The notes under the pieces: model-generated
Told to the model about the DNA's origin: nothing
Seen by the model: the letters and a program-made list of their open reading frames with translations, nothing else
The model's database searches: none
Assembly: GCF_035944355.1 (NCBI RefSeq)
Contig: NZ_DASZBH010000007.1
Coordinates: forward strand, 1-64,000
Length of the DNA: 64,000 bases
Direction of reading: 5' to 3'
From: Frateuria_A sp035944355
Lineage (GTDB): Bacteria > Pseudomonadota > Gammaproteobacteria > Xanthomonadales > Rhodanobacteraceae
Program-made: the position numbers and the translations under genes
In this document: positions 24,210 to 32,445 of the stretch, piece after piece
How the letters are laid out: the number at the start of each line of letters is the position of its first letter
How positions within the stretch are numbered: position 1 is the stretch's first letter

Positions 24210-26078
24210 CTAGCGGCGGGACCGGCTGTAGCGCACGCGGCGCCAGCCGTAGAGCAGGCCGACCAGGGTGACCAGCGCCGGCACCAGCACGATGTTGACC
24301 ACCTTCAGGCGCAGGCCCAGCGCGTCGATCTCCGCGTTGAGCTGGTGCTGCACGTCGCGCAGTTCCTTGTTGATCGCCAGGCGGCGCTGCTGGAACTGTT
24401 CGATCTCGCTCTTCTGCTGGGCGCTGGTGGCGTTGGGACGCCCGCCCTTGGCCGGCTGCAGCTCGTCCAGCCGCTGGCGGGTCTCGGCCAGTTCGCGCTC
24501 GAGTTCCTGTTTCTTCAGCAGAAACTTCTGGTCGGCCGCAGCCTGCAGGGCGCGCACCCGGGTGAACGGTCGCTGCGAGGCGGAGCGGCCGCGGATGGAA
24601 AGCAGCGCGGAGGATCCGCTCAGGTTGTCGACCAGATTGGTGACGAAGTCGCCGTTGTTGGCGAACACCGAAAGCATCGGCTGGCCCAGGAAGGTCTGCG
24701 TCTCCACCCACAGGCGATCGCTGAGCAGGTCGGTGTCGGCCACCAGCACCACTTCGGCGTCGGGGCCGGATTGCGCCAGGTGCCCCGGCGTGCCGGCGCG
24801 CTGCGGGAACGCGCTGCGCAGCGTGCCGCGCAGGCGCGCGGCGATCACGTAATGCTGGTTGTCGGGCCGATAGCCCTGCAACAGCGAGGTCGGATCGCTG
24901 GCCGCCTCCAGCACGCGCTCGGCGGGCACCTTTTCGGCCTCGGCGCTGCTCTGGATCAACGGCAGCAGGCGGTTCTGCGCGTCGGGGGCCAGGTCGAAGC
25001 TGCCGGTGGTCGAAACGTTGACGCGCTGCAGGCTCGCGGTCACCACGTCGGTGTGGTTGAGCTCCTGCGGCCCGAGGCCGAGCATCGCCGGATGGTTGAG
25101 GCTGCTGCCGGCCAGTTCGATCTGCAACGCGCGCGAGCGGTCCAGCACGACCGATTTCGGATCGAACGCGACGCCCCAGGCCGCGAACAGGCGCGGCAGG
25201 CTGGAGTCGTGGTCGTCGGTGACGCCATTGCTGTCGACGTAGGGCGTGGTATCCAGCTCCGCGTCGGGGTCGACGAACACCACCAGGTGGCCGCCGCGCA
25301 GCACGTACTGGTCCAGCGCGTACACCGCCGCCTCTGGCAGCCGCTTCGGATGCACCACCAGCAGCACCTGGATGTCGTTGCCCACGCGGGTGAGGCTGCC
25401 CGCATCGAGTGTCTTGACGTCGAACAACTGCTCCAGTTGCTGCACCACCGCCCACGGCGGCGCGCCGATGGCCGGATTGCCCGCCAGCGGCAACGAACTG
25501 AGCAGGCCGATGTGCGGCTTGCTCGGCTGGTCCAGTTCGTAGAGCAGCTTGGCGATGTCGTATTCGAGGAAGGTTTCCCGCGTCGGGTCGAAGAACGGTA
25601 CCGACAGGCTGCGCTCCTCGCCCTCCCCTTCGCCGACCGGCAGGGCGCTGCCGACCAGCCCGAAGAACACCCGTTCGCCGTTGCTGCCGCCATTGACTGG
25701 CGTCAGCCCGCCGCCTTCGGCGCTGGCTTCGTCGTCCGAGTACGGCACCGGGTCGATCACCTGCAGGCGGATGCGGCCGCGGGAGCGGGCGACCATTTCC
25801 TGCAGCATCTCGCGCACGCGCTGCTCGTAGCTGCGCAATTGCGGCAGGTCGCGCGTGGCGTGGTCGGAAAAGTACAGGGTGAGCTTCAGCGGCCGGTGCA
25901 GCCCGTCGATGATGTGCTGGGTTCCGGGCGTGAGCGTGTAGAGATGATCGGCGGTCAGGTCGATGCGCGCGGCGCGCAGCCAGCGGCTGCCGGCCAGCGT
26001 GACGCCGATGAAGGCGAGGGTCAGCGCGACCAGCGCGGCGACCAGCAGGGTGCGGCGGCCGATGTGCTTGCGGCGCAT
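24210..26078 (-). CDS. gldG: GldG-like ABC transporter auxiliary protein
   Basis: 622 residues. One N-terminal membrane helix (about 9-30), a large extracytoplasmic domain of the ABC_transp_aux/GldG type (LTADHLYTLTPGTQHIIDGL, LEYDIAKLLYEL, and the GATase-like fold with YVLRGGHLVVFVDPDAE), a coiled coil (KFLLKKQELERELAETRQRLDEL and following) and a C-terminal helix (VVNIVLVPALVTLVGLLYGW). Last of a gldA-gldF-gldG unit; its ATG is two bases from the gldF stop. In gliding Bacteroidetes the family is linked to motility, but Proteobacterial relatives have no proven role. Confidence 0.86.
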   Translation of the reverse strand: MRRKHIGRRTLLVAALVALTLAFIGVTLAGSRWLRAARIDLTADHLYTLTPGTQHIIDGLHRPLKLTLYFSDHATRDLPQLRSYEQRVREMLQEMVARSRGRIRLQVIDPVPYSDDEASAEGGGLTPVNGGSNGERVFFGLVGSALPVGEGEGEERSLSVPFFDPTRETFLEYDIAKLLYELDQPSKPHIGLLSSLPLAGNPAIGAPPWAVVQQLEQLFDVKTLDAGSLTRVGNDIQVLLVVHPKRLPEAAVYALDQYVLRGGHLVVFVDPDAELDTTPYVDSNGVTDDHDSSLPRLFAAWGVAFDPKSVVLDRSRALQIELAGSSLNHPAMLGLGPQELNHTDVVTASLQRVNVSTTGSFDLAPDAQNRLLPLIQSSAEAEKVPAERVLEAASDPTSLLQGYRPDNQHYVIAARLRGTLRSAFPQRAGTPGHLAQSGPDAEVVLVADTDLLSDRLWVETQTFLGQPMLSVFANNGDFVTNLVDNLSGSSALLSIRGRSASQRPFTRVRALQAAADQKFLLKKQELERELAETRQRLDELQPAKGGRPNATSAQQKSEIEQFQQRRLAINKELRDVQHQLNAEIDALGLRLKVVNIVLVPALVTLVGLLYGWRRVRYSRSRR

Positions 26079-26080
26079 CG

Positions 26081-26815
26081 TCAGCGGGCCCGCTTCAGGT
26101 CGAGCACCAGCACGCCGGCGGTGAGCCAGGCAATGATGGTGAACAGGAAATACATCAGATCGCGCACGTCCAGCACGCCGCGCGCGATCGCCTCGAAGTG
26201 GCGCAGGATCGACAGGTGCGCCACGCCGTTGACCAGCTTGCGCGGCAGCGCGCCCTGGAAGAAATCGAGCACCTGCGGCTGGCCGACCAGGATCAGCAGC
26301 ACGCACACCAGCGCGGTGAGGATGAAGGCGACCACCTGGCTGCGGGTGAGCGTCGACAGGCAGGCGCCGACCGCCAAAAACGCACCGGCCATCAGCCAGC
26401 TGCCCAGGTAGCTGGCGAAGATCACGCCGTTGTCTGGATCGCCCAGGTAATTCACGGTGACCCAGATCGGGAAGGTCAGGACCAGCGCCAGTCCGAGGAA
26501 CAGCCAGGCGGCTAGGAACTTGCCCAGCATCGCCTGCACCAGCGTCACCGGCAGGGTCAGCAGCAACTCCAGCGTGCCCGCCTTGGCCTCCTCGGCCCAC
26601 ATGCGCATGGACAACGCCGGGGCGAGGATCAGGTACAGCCACGGATGCATCACGAAGAACGGCTGCAGATCCGCCAGGCCGCGCTCATAGAAATCGCCCG
26701 CATAGAAGGTCAGCAACCCGGCAAGCACCAGGAAGATCACCAGGAACACGTAGGCCACGGGAGTGACGAAATAGCTGCGCAGCTCGCGGCGCATGATGGC
26801 GGTGATCGGGCTCAT
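26081..26815 (-). CDS. gldF: ABC-2 type permease (GldF-like)
   Basis: 244 residues with six membrane helices of the ABC-2 permease type, starting RRELRSYFVTPVAYVFLVIFL; EEAKAGTLELLLTLPV is the cytoplasmic coupling motif typical of this family. ATG 26815 lies 172 bases downstream of the gldA stop, a gap filled by an inverted heptamer-repeat element. Partner of GldA and GldG. Substrate unknown. Confidence 0.88.
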   Translation of the reverse strand: MSPITAIMRRELRSYFVTPVAYVFLVIFLVLAGLLTFYAGDFYERGLADLQPFFVMHPWLYLILAPALSMRMWAEEAKAGTLELLLTLPVTLVQAMLGKFLAAWLFLGLALVLTFPIWVTVNYLGDPDNGVIFASYLGSWLMAGAFLAVGACLSTLTRSQVVAFILTALVCVLLILVGQPQVLDFFQGALPRKLVNGVAHLSILRHFEAIARGVLDVRDLMYFLFTIIAWLTAGVLVLDLKRAR

Positions 26816-26838
26816 GGAGTGGCTCCTTCGGCGGAGCC

Positions 26839-26979
26839 GGGAACGGGGAATGGGGAATGGGGAACGTTTGGCTTCCCGCAGCGCTTGCCGAGGAGCGTAT
26901 CCAGGGGACCAGCAAAGGCCCAGGCGACCGACCCGCCGAAGCGAACCTGCCCGTTCCCCGTTCCCCATTCCCTGGTCCC
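26839..26979. repeat. Inverted arrays of a GGGAAYG heptamer
   Basis: Four perfect tandem heptamers (GGGAACG, GGGAATG, GGGAATG, GGGAACG) fill 26839-26866; the reverse-complement array (CGTTCCC twice, CATTCCC, then degenerate TGGTCCC) fills 26952-26979. The 85-base centre is unrelated to the flanks. The arrays could pair into a long stem in the gldA-gldF transcript. Similar GGGAATSGGGAATS intergenic elements occur in Xanthomonadales genomes (recalled, not searched). Confidence 0.75.
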
Positions 26980-26987
26980 CGCCGCCT

Positions 26988-27914
26988 TCACGCCCCTTCC
27001 CCCATCGTGATCTGCCGGAAGACTTCGTCCAGCCGCCCGCGCTCCAGCTGGATTTCCGACACCTCCAGGCCCTGCTGGCGCAGCAGGTCTTCGACCGGCT
27101 CGAGCACGCGGGCGCCCGGCTTGGGAAACACGGTGATGCGCCCGTCCAGCGGATCGACCTCGATTGCCGCCACCTGCGGCAGGCGGCCGAGCATCTCCTG
27201 CGAGACGCCGCTGCCCGGCGCACTGAAGGACACCGCGCCGTGGTAGCGCGAGCGCGCCTCCAGTTCCGCCGGCGTGGCGTCGGCAAGCAGCCTGCCGCGC
27301 GCGATGATCACCACGCGATTGCACAGCGCATGCACCTCTTCGAGCAGGTGCGTGGAGATGAGGATGGTGCGCTCGCGCGCCATCGCGTCGATCAGCCGGC
27401 GCACGGCGTGCTTCTGGTTCGGATCCAGGCCATCGGTCGGCTCGTCCAGCATCAGCACCGGCGGATCGTGCAGGATCGCCTGGGCCAGGCCGACGCGCCG
27501 GCGCAGACCCTTGGACAGGGTGTCGATGCACTGGTCCAGCACCTCTTCCAGCTGCAGGTGCGTAACGACCTCGTCGAAGCGGCGATGCCCGGCCTCGACC
27601 GGCAGCGCACGCACCCGCAGGATGAAAGTCAGGAACTCGCGCACGGTCATCTCGCCGTAGCTGGGCGCGCCCTCGGGCAGGTAGCCCAGCGCGCGCTTGG
27701 CCTTGAGCGGTTCGCGCTGCACGTCGTGGCCGCAAACCCGGGCGGTGCCGGCGGTGGGTGCGAGGAAGCCGGCGATCATGCGCATCGCGGTGGATTTGCC
27801 CGCGCCGTTGGGCCCGAGCAAACCGAGCACCTGTCCCGGCTCGGCGCGCAGCGACAACGCGTCCACCGCGGTAAGGCGGCCATAGCAGCGGGTGAGTCGG
27901 TCGGCTTCGATCAT
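26988..27914 (-). CDS. gldA: ABC transporter ATPase (GldA-like)
   Basis: 308 residues. Walker A GPNGAGKST (34-42), signature LSKGLRRR (from 133, replacing the usual LSGGQ, a common form in this subfamily), Walker B VLMLDEP (153-159) and the switch His in STHLLEE. The C-terminal 80 residues are the extra DrrA/GldA-type domain. First gene of the gldAFG unit. The upstream gap to the terminator at 27987 is about 70 bases and should hold the promoter. Confidence 0.9.
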   Translation of the reverse strand: MIEADRLTRCYGRLTAVDALSLRAEPGQVLGLLGPNGAGKSTAMRMIAGFLAPTAGTARVCGHDVQREPLKAKRALGYLPEGAPSYGEMTVREFLTFILRVRALPVEAGHRRFDEVVTHLQLEEVLDQCIDTLSKGLRRRVGLAQAILHDPPVLMLDEPTDGLDPNQKHAVRRLIDAMARERTILISTHLLEEVHALCNRVVIIARGRLLADATPAELEARSRYHGAVSFSAPGSGVSQEMLGRLPQVAAIEVDPLDGRITVFPKPGARVLEPVEDLLRQQGLEVSEIQLERGRLDEVFRQITMGEGA

Positions 27915-27986
27915 GCGATGCGGCGGATGGGTCGGTCCACCACTCTAGCGCACCGTTGCGGCGCAGGCTCGGCCTGCCTTCGCCGC

Positions 27987-28021
27987 AAAAAAAAATCCTG
28001 CCTGCGCGAGGCAGGCAGGAT
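27987..28021 (-). terminator. Rho-independent terminator of the SRPBCC gene
   Basis: On the minus strand an 11-bp perfect stem (ATCCTGCCTGC / GCAGGCAGGAT, loop 28006-28010) is followed by a run of eight or nine T (27987-27995). It starts 23 bases after the stop of the SRPBCC protein and separates it from gldAFG. Confidence 0.9.
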
Positions 28022-28043
28022 CGGTGTTCCTTACGATGCGGAC

Positions 28044-29432
28044 TTAGTGGGCCGAGCTGGCCGCGCTGGCCGGGGCGGCGCTGGAACCAGCGGCGGCTGG
28101 CGGCGCCGAGGAGGAAGAGGCCGGAGCCGCTTCCAGGGTCGGCTGCGGGATGCCGGCGGCCTGCTCCGGGGTCTGCTCCGGCACGTTGTCGCCCAGCAGC
28201 GGCAGGTAGACGTCGTACTTGGCGTAGGTGGTGACGTTGCCGTTCTTGTCCTTGACCTCCGGCTGCACTTCGATGTCGTACAGGCGGTTGGTCACCTCGT
28301 CGAACTTGTAGCCGTGAGTCTGCGCGTAGGCCTTGAGCATCTCGCGGGTCTGCGGCACGCCGGCGGCGGTGCCGTTCCACACACCGACCAGCGACGGTTC
28401 GCCGAAGGCCAGCGTGGCGCGCACGTTGGCGTCAACCACCAGACGGCCGAAGCGGTCATGGTCGCCCGGCGCCGGAGCGGCGGCAGGCTTGGCGCTGCTG
28501 CTGGTGCCGGCCGGAGCGCTGGCCGAGGCGGCCGGCTCTTCGTCACCGAGCTTGGGCGGCTGCGGAGCGGTCAGCTGCTGGCTCTGGCCGGCGACGTTGA
28601 GGCTGGTGGCGTCGATCGGCAGGGCGACGTCGAAGGTGTAGGTCTGGTCACCGTAGTTGGTGGTGAAGATGGTGCGCGGGCCGACCACGTTCACGCCCAG
28701 CTTCTTGGCCGCGTCCTGGATCTGCTTGACCGCGGTCGCGGTGGCATCGTCCAGCGCGGCCAGGCCGCCGCTGCGCTGGATCTGCGTGGAAACCAGCAGC
28801 ACCGGCGTGGGCTTGGTCTGCTGGATATACGGGATCAGCTTGCCGTAGTCGATGTTCGGCACCGCCGCCAGCACGTTCTGCAGGTTGCCCAGGCTGGACT
28901 GGATGAAGGAGTCCGGATCGCCGTGGATGTACAGGTTGGAGTAGCGGTTGATCAGGTTGAAGCCGTAGGCCACGTCATAGGACCAGGTCACCTTGGTCAG
29001 CTGGTGGCGGCTGCCCTGGCGCTCCAGGTCCAGCGTGAAGTGCTTGTCCTGGCCACGCCAGCCGTTGTCCAGGTTCCAGATGATCTTGGCGCTGTTGACG
29101 GTCTCGTCGACCTTGAAGAATTCCGGCTCGGCGCTGGCGATGGTCAGCTTGCCCTCGCCGATGCCGGCGTTGTCGCTGCTCCAGCTCAGCTCCGCACCCG
29201 GGCCATAGGACTTGCCGGAGAGCTTGAACTGGATCTTCGGGTCTTCCTGGCGCAGCGAGGAGTAGTCCTCGAAGCGGCGGAAGTTGTCGAGGATGTCGTA
29301 GACCTGGCGCATGTCCTTGCCGAAGACCAGCGACCGCTCCACATGGCCGCTGCCGGGCATGATCACGCCTACCACGACACCGAGCACGGCGACGATGATC
29401 AGGGCCACAATGAATTCAAGAACACGCATCAT
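28044..29432 (-). CDS. Membrane-anchored SRPBCC protein fused to a GyrI-like effector-binding module
   Basis: 462 residues. One N-terminal membrane helix (5-27) is followed by an SRPBCC ligand-binding domain (about 35-185, YDILDNFRRFEDYSSL and KFTWSYDV-like strands). Residues about 205-275 (QRSGGLAALDDATATAV, VVGPRTIFTTNY) and 333-412 (NGTAAGVPQTREML, YDVYLPLLGD) look like the two halves of a GyrI-like effector-binding fold, split by an Ala/Pro/Ser linker (285-328). The tail (420-462) is low complexity. It is followed by its own terminator; upstream on the same strand are the response regulator and kinase. Function unknown; the domain reading is by eye. Confidence 0.7.
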   Translation of the reverse strand: MMRVLEFIVALIIVAVLGVVVGVIMPGSGHVERSLVFGKDMRQVYDILDNFRRFEDYSSLRQEDPKIQFKLSGKSYGPGAELSWSSDNAGIGEGKLTIASAEPEFFKVDETVNSAKIIWNLDNGWRGQDKHFTLDLERQGSRHQLTKVTWSYDVAYGFNLINRYSNLYIHGDPDSFIQSSLGNLQNVLAAVPNIDYGKLIPYIQQTKPTPVLLVSTQIQRSGGLAALDDATATAVKQIQDAAKKLGVNVVGPRTIFTTNYGDQTYTFDVALPIDATSLNVAGQSQQLTAPQPPKLGDEEPAASASAPAGTSSSAKPAAAPAPGDHDRFGRLVVDANVRATLAFGEPSLVGVWNGTAAGVPQTREMLKAYAQTHGYKFDEVTNRLYDIEVQPEVKDKNGNVTTYAKYDVYLPLLGDNVPEQTPEQAAGIPQPTLEAAPASSSSAPPAAAGSSAAPASAASSAH

Positions 29433-29639
29433 TACCTGGGTTCTCCGAGCGTTTTCCGCGCAGCACTAAAGGTTCCCGTCGGGCTCCGCACCACGGGGTG
29501 GAACCCCGGAGGAAGGCACGGGCGAGGGTCGGCGAATGCCGAAGCTCCGGATGGTACTTGCTCGCGGGCTGGAACGCCATCGGGCAGGCAGGCGCCTGCA
29601 AGGGAGGCCGGCGGCGGACCGGCCGGGCCGCCGCGCTGG

Positions 29640-30281
29640 TCAGACGATGCCCAGTTCCAGCGCCTTGAGCACCGCCCGCGTGCGATCGCGTACGCCCAGC
29701 TTGGAGAGGATGTTGGAAACGTGGTTCTTCACCGTTCCCTCGGCCACTTTCAAGGAGTTGGCGATCTCCTTGTTGGAATAGCCGCCCGAGAGCAGGCGCA
29801 GGATCTCGGTCTCGCGCTCGGTGAGCGGGTCGGGCTGCTCCAGGCTGGTGAACTGGTTCTGCATGCGCCCCACCCCGGCCAGCAGGCGCTGGGTGACCAT
29901 CGGCGCCACCAGCGAGCCACCGGCGGCGACCGTACGCACGGCCTCGACCAATTGCTCCAGCGACACGTCCTTCAACAGGTATCCGCGCGCGCCGGCCTTC
30001 AATCCCTGCAGCACCAGCTGATCGTCGTCGAAGGTGGTCAGGATGATCGTCGGCGGCAGCTCGCCGCGGGCGGACAGCGCCTGCAGCACCTCCAGCCCGC
30101 TCATATTGGGCATGCGCAAGTCCAGCAGCACTACATCGGGGCGGATGCGCGGGATGTCGGCCACCGCCTGCGCGCCGTCGGCGCACTCAGCCACGACGCG
30201 GATGTCCTCGGCCAGATCCAGCAGCGAACGGACCCCCTGGCGCACCAGGTTCTGGTCATCGACGAGACAGACGGAGATCAT
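29640..30281 (-). CDS. NarL/LuxR-type response regulator
   Basis: 213 residues. Receiver domain with the phospho-acceptor D54 (VLLDLRMPNMSG), acid pair D8-D9 and K104 (YLLKD), then a LuxR-type HTH (about 150-205: LTERETEILRLLSGGYSNKEIANSL, VKNHVSNILSKL). Paired with the histidine kinase 100 bases upstream, in DesKR/LiaSR style. The target is unknown; the neighbouring SRPBCC gene, Gld transporter and the TTTTACA repeats ahead of the kinase gene are candidates. Confidence 0.93.
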   Translation of the reverse strand: MISVCLVDDQNLVRQGVRSLLDLAEDIRVVAECADGAQAVADIPRIRPDVVLLDLRMPNMSGLEVLQALSARGELPPTIILTTFDDDQLVLQGLKAGARGYLLKDVSLEQLVEAVRTVAAGGSLVAPMVTQRLLAGVGRMQNQFTSLEQPDPLTERETEILRLLSGGYSNKEIANSLKVAEGTVKNHVSNILSKLGVRDRTRAVLKALELGIV

Positions 30282-30381
30282 CGCGGTTCCTCAACAATGC
30301 GGTGATGGGGCGCGGTTGACGCGGGGGACGTTGCGGCCGGGCACTGCCGGCCATTCTGGCATGACGTTCGCCTGGCTGCCG

Positions 30382-31623
30382 TCACGACATGCTCAGTGCC
30401 GGCGGCTCCAGCCGCGAGGGCGAATGGGCCAGTTCCAGCACCTCGCCCAGCGGCAGGCGCACGGTCAGGGCAAAGCCTTCGCTGACCGCGGTATCCACCG
30501 CCACGCTGCCGCCGAACTCGGCCAGCCGCTCGCGCATGCCGGACAAGCCGTTGCCCGGCTTGAACTGCGCCGTGCCACGGCCGTCGTCGCGTGCGTGCAG
30601 GCCGATCTGGTTGGCGTCGGCATAGGCGAAGGTCAGCCAAAGCTGCCGCGCGCCCGCATGCCGGGCGCAGTTGGTGATGATCTCCTGCGCGCAGCGCAGC
30701 AGCACCTGCGCGCGGCGCGGATCCTCCAGGCTGAAGCGCGGCGGCATGTCCACGTGGACGGTCAGCCCCGGCACGCCCTCGATCAGGCTGCGCAGGGCCT
30801 GGGTCAGGTCGATGGCGTCGTCCTGGCGCAGCTCGCTCACCGCCTCGCGAACGTCCGACAGCAGATGTCGCGCGGTCGCCTGCGCCTTGCGCACGTGCTC
30901 GCCCGCGGCGTCGTTGGCCAGATGGCTGGCCACCTCCAGATTGAGGCTGAGTGCGGTCAGGTGATGGCCGATCAGGTCGTGCAGTTCGCGCGCGATGCGC
31001 ATGCGCTCGGCGATGCGGGTGGACTCGGCCAGCAGCGCACGGGTGGCGCGCAGTTCGGAGTTGAGTCGGCGCTGCGCCTCGCGCGCCTCGGTCTGCTGGC
31101 TGGCGACCATTGAAGTGAAGAACGCGAGCGCCGAGATGCCCAGATACATGCACACCTGCAGGAAGGCCGTGACGATGGTCCAGCCCATGTAGCTGGCGAT
31201 GATCGGAATGAGCATCAGGTTCTGCGCCAGCATCCACACCAGGCCAGCCCCCACCGGCAGCTGCCAGGGCAGCACCACCGCGATCACCAGCATCAGCATG
31301 GCGGACAGGCCGCTCTGGCTGAACCAGCCCATCGCCACCGCCGAGCCGGTCAGCACGACCAGGCCGAACAGCTTGAGCGCCTGCGCACGGCCGCTTTGCC
31401 TGCTCATGCCCGAGCGCCCGGTCAGCAGCAGGTAGGTCAAGCCGAACACCAGGTAGGAAAGGATCCAGCCCGAAATGTTGGGGTTGCTCCACCAGGCGCT
31501 GACCTGGGCCAGGCTCCAGCTACCGGGCAGCAACGGCAGCGCCACGCACAGGTAGGTGAACAGGCCGGTCAGCCGCAGCAGCCGGATGTGGTTGAAGTTC
31601 GTCCAGGACATGAGCCGCATCAT
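30382..31623 (-). CDS. Sensor histidine kinase, DesK/LiaS-like (HisKA_3)
   Basis: 413 residues. Five or six membrane helices (about 15-170) with no large periplasmic domain, a coiled-coil linker (SQQTEAREAQRRLNSELRATRALLAE), the HisKA_3 dimerisation helix with H215 (ARELHDLIGHHL), and an HATPase domain (EIITNCARHAGA, DDGRGTAQFKPGNGLSGMRERL). This topology suits sensing of membrane state. Start at the first of two adjacent ATGs (31623/31620), with GGGAG upstream. Divergent from the GNAT-minCDE unit; the 186-base gap holds an 11-bp-spaced repeat. Confidence 0.92.
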   Translation of the reverse strand: MMRLMSWTNFNHIRLLRLTGLFTYLCVALPLLPGSWSLAQVSAWWSNPNISGWILSYLVFGLTYLLLTGRSGMSRQSGRAQALKLFGLVVLTGSAVAMGWFSQSGLSAMLMLVIAVVLPWQLPVGAGLVWMLAQNLMLIPIIASYMGWTIVTAFLQVCMYLGISALAFFTSMVASQQTEAREAQRRLNSELRATRALLAESTRIAERMRIARELHDLIGHHLTALSLNLEVASHLANDAAGEHVRKAQATARHLLSDVREAVSELRQDDAIDLTQALRSLIEGVPGLTVHVDMPPRFSLEDPRRAQVLLRCAQEIITNCARHAGARQLWLTFAYADANQIGLHARDDGRGTAQFKPGNGLSGMRERLAEFGGSVAVDTAVSEGFALTVRLPLGEVLELAHSPSRLEPPALSMS

Positions 31624-31687
31624 AGGCTCCCGCCGGCCCCGTGCAATGCGCGGAAAGTCACCCTGCCGGAAGCCATGCAGGGCCGCG

Positions 31688-31705
31688 TTTTACAAAGGTT
31701 TTACA
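31688..31705. promoter_or_regulatory. Direct heptamer repeat TTTTACA, 11-bp spacing, in a divergent promoter region
   Basis: TTTTACA at 31688-31694 and again at 31699-31705, one helical turn apart, lie 65 bp ahead of the kinase start and about 105 bp ahead of the GNAT start. A CATAAT at 31741-31746 could be the -10 for the rightward gene. Such spacing suits a dimeric regulator; the neighbouring NarL-type regulator is a candidate. Confidence 0.4.
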
Positions 31706-31809
31706 GCCCGGCGCAGGGTGTGCGGCCCGGCCCCGCATGCCATAATGCGCACCTGCGGGCCGCCCAAGCCGGCCCATCGGTTCATCGCCCTACCTCTGCG
31801 GAGCAACGA

Positions 31810-32445
31810 ATGGCCTTAGCCATCCGCGACGTGCGCGAGCACGATCTGGACGCCGTGCTGGCGCTCAACAACGCCGCCGGCCGCTCCATCCTCGCCCTGG
31901 ACGCCGCGCAGTTGCGCTACTTCTACGAGCGTGCAGAGTATTTCCGCGTCGCCGAGATCGACGGCCACCTGGCGGGTTTCCTGATCGCGCTGCGCGACGG
32001 GGGCAACTACGACAGCCCCAACTACCGCTGGTTCGCCGAGCACTACGAGTCGTTCGTCTATATCGACCGCATCGTCATCGCCAACGCCTACCGCCGTCAC
32101 GGCCTGGGCAAGGTGTTCTACTGCGACGTGACCAGCTACGCCGAAGTGCGCGTGCCGCTGCTCACCTGCGAGGTGTTCCTGGAGCCGCGCGACGACGTGG
32201 TGGTGCTGTTCCACGGCACCTATGGCTTCCAGGAAGTGGGCCAGCAGCGCATGGCCGAGTCCGGTCCGCAGGTCAGCCTGCTGGCCAAGGACCTGCCCAG
32301 TTACGCCTTCGTGCGCGAAACCTGGCTCGAGCGCGGCGGCCTGCCCGACGTGCCTTGGCTGGCCGAACGCGAGTTGCCGGTTCCCGCCGCTTCCCTTTCC
32401 TCCGCCTCCCAGCCGCGCCGCCTCGTCGGAGAGCGGCGCCCGTGA
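31810..32445 (+). CDS. GNAT family N-acetyltransferase
   Basis: 211 residues. N-terminal two thirds show the GNAT fold: IRDVREHDLDAVLALNNAA, FRVAEIDGHLAGFLIAL, and the acetyl-CoA site region IDRIVIANAYRRHGLGKVFY (about 92-111, Q/RxxGxG/A form). The C-terminus is Pro/Ala/Ser-rich and probably disordered. A GGAG site lies ahead of ATG 31810. Its stop overlaps the minC GTG start (GTGA), so translation of minC appears coupled to it. Substrate unknown. Confidence 0.85.
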   Translation: MALAIRDVREHDLDAVLALNNAAGRSILALDAAQLRYFYERAEYFRVAEIDGHLAGFLIALRDGGNYDSPNYRWFAEHYESFVYIDRIVIANAYRRHGLGKVFYCDVTSYAEVRVPLLTCEVFLEPRDDVVVLFHGTYGFQEVGQQRMAESGPQVSLLAKDLPSYAFVRETWLERGGLPDVPWLAERELPVPAASLSSASQPRRLVGERRP

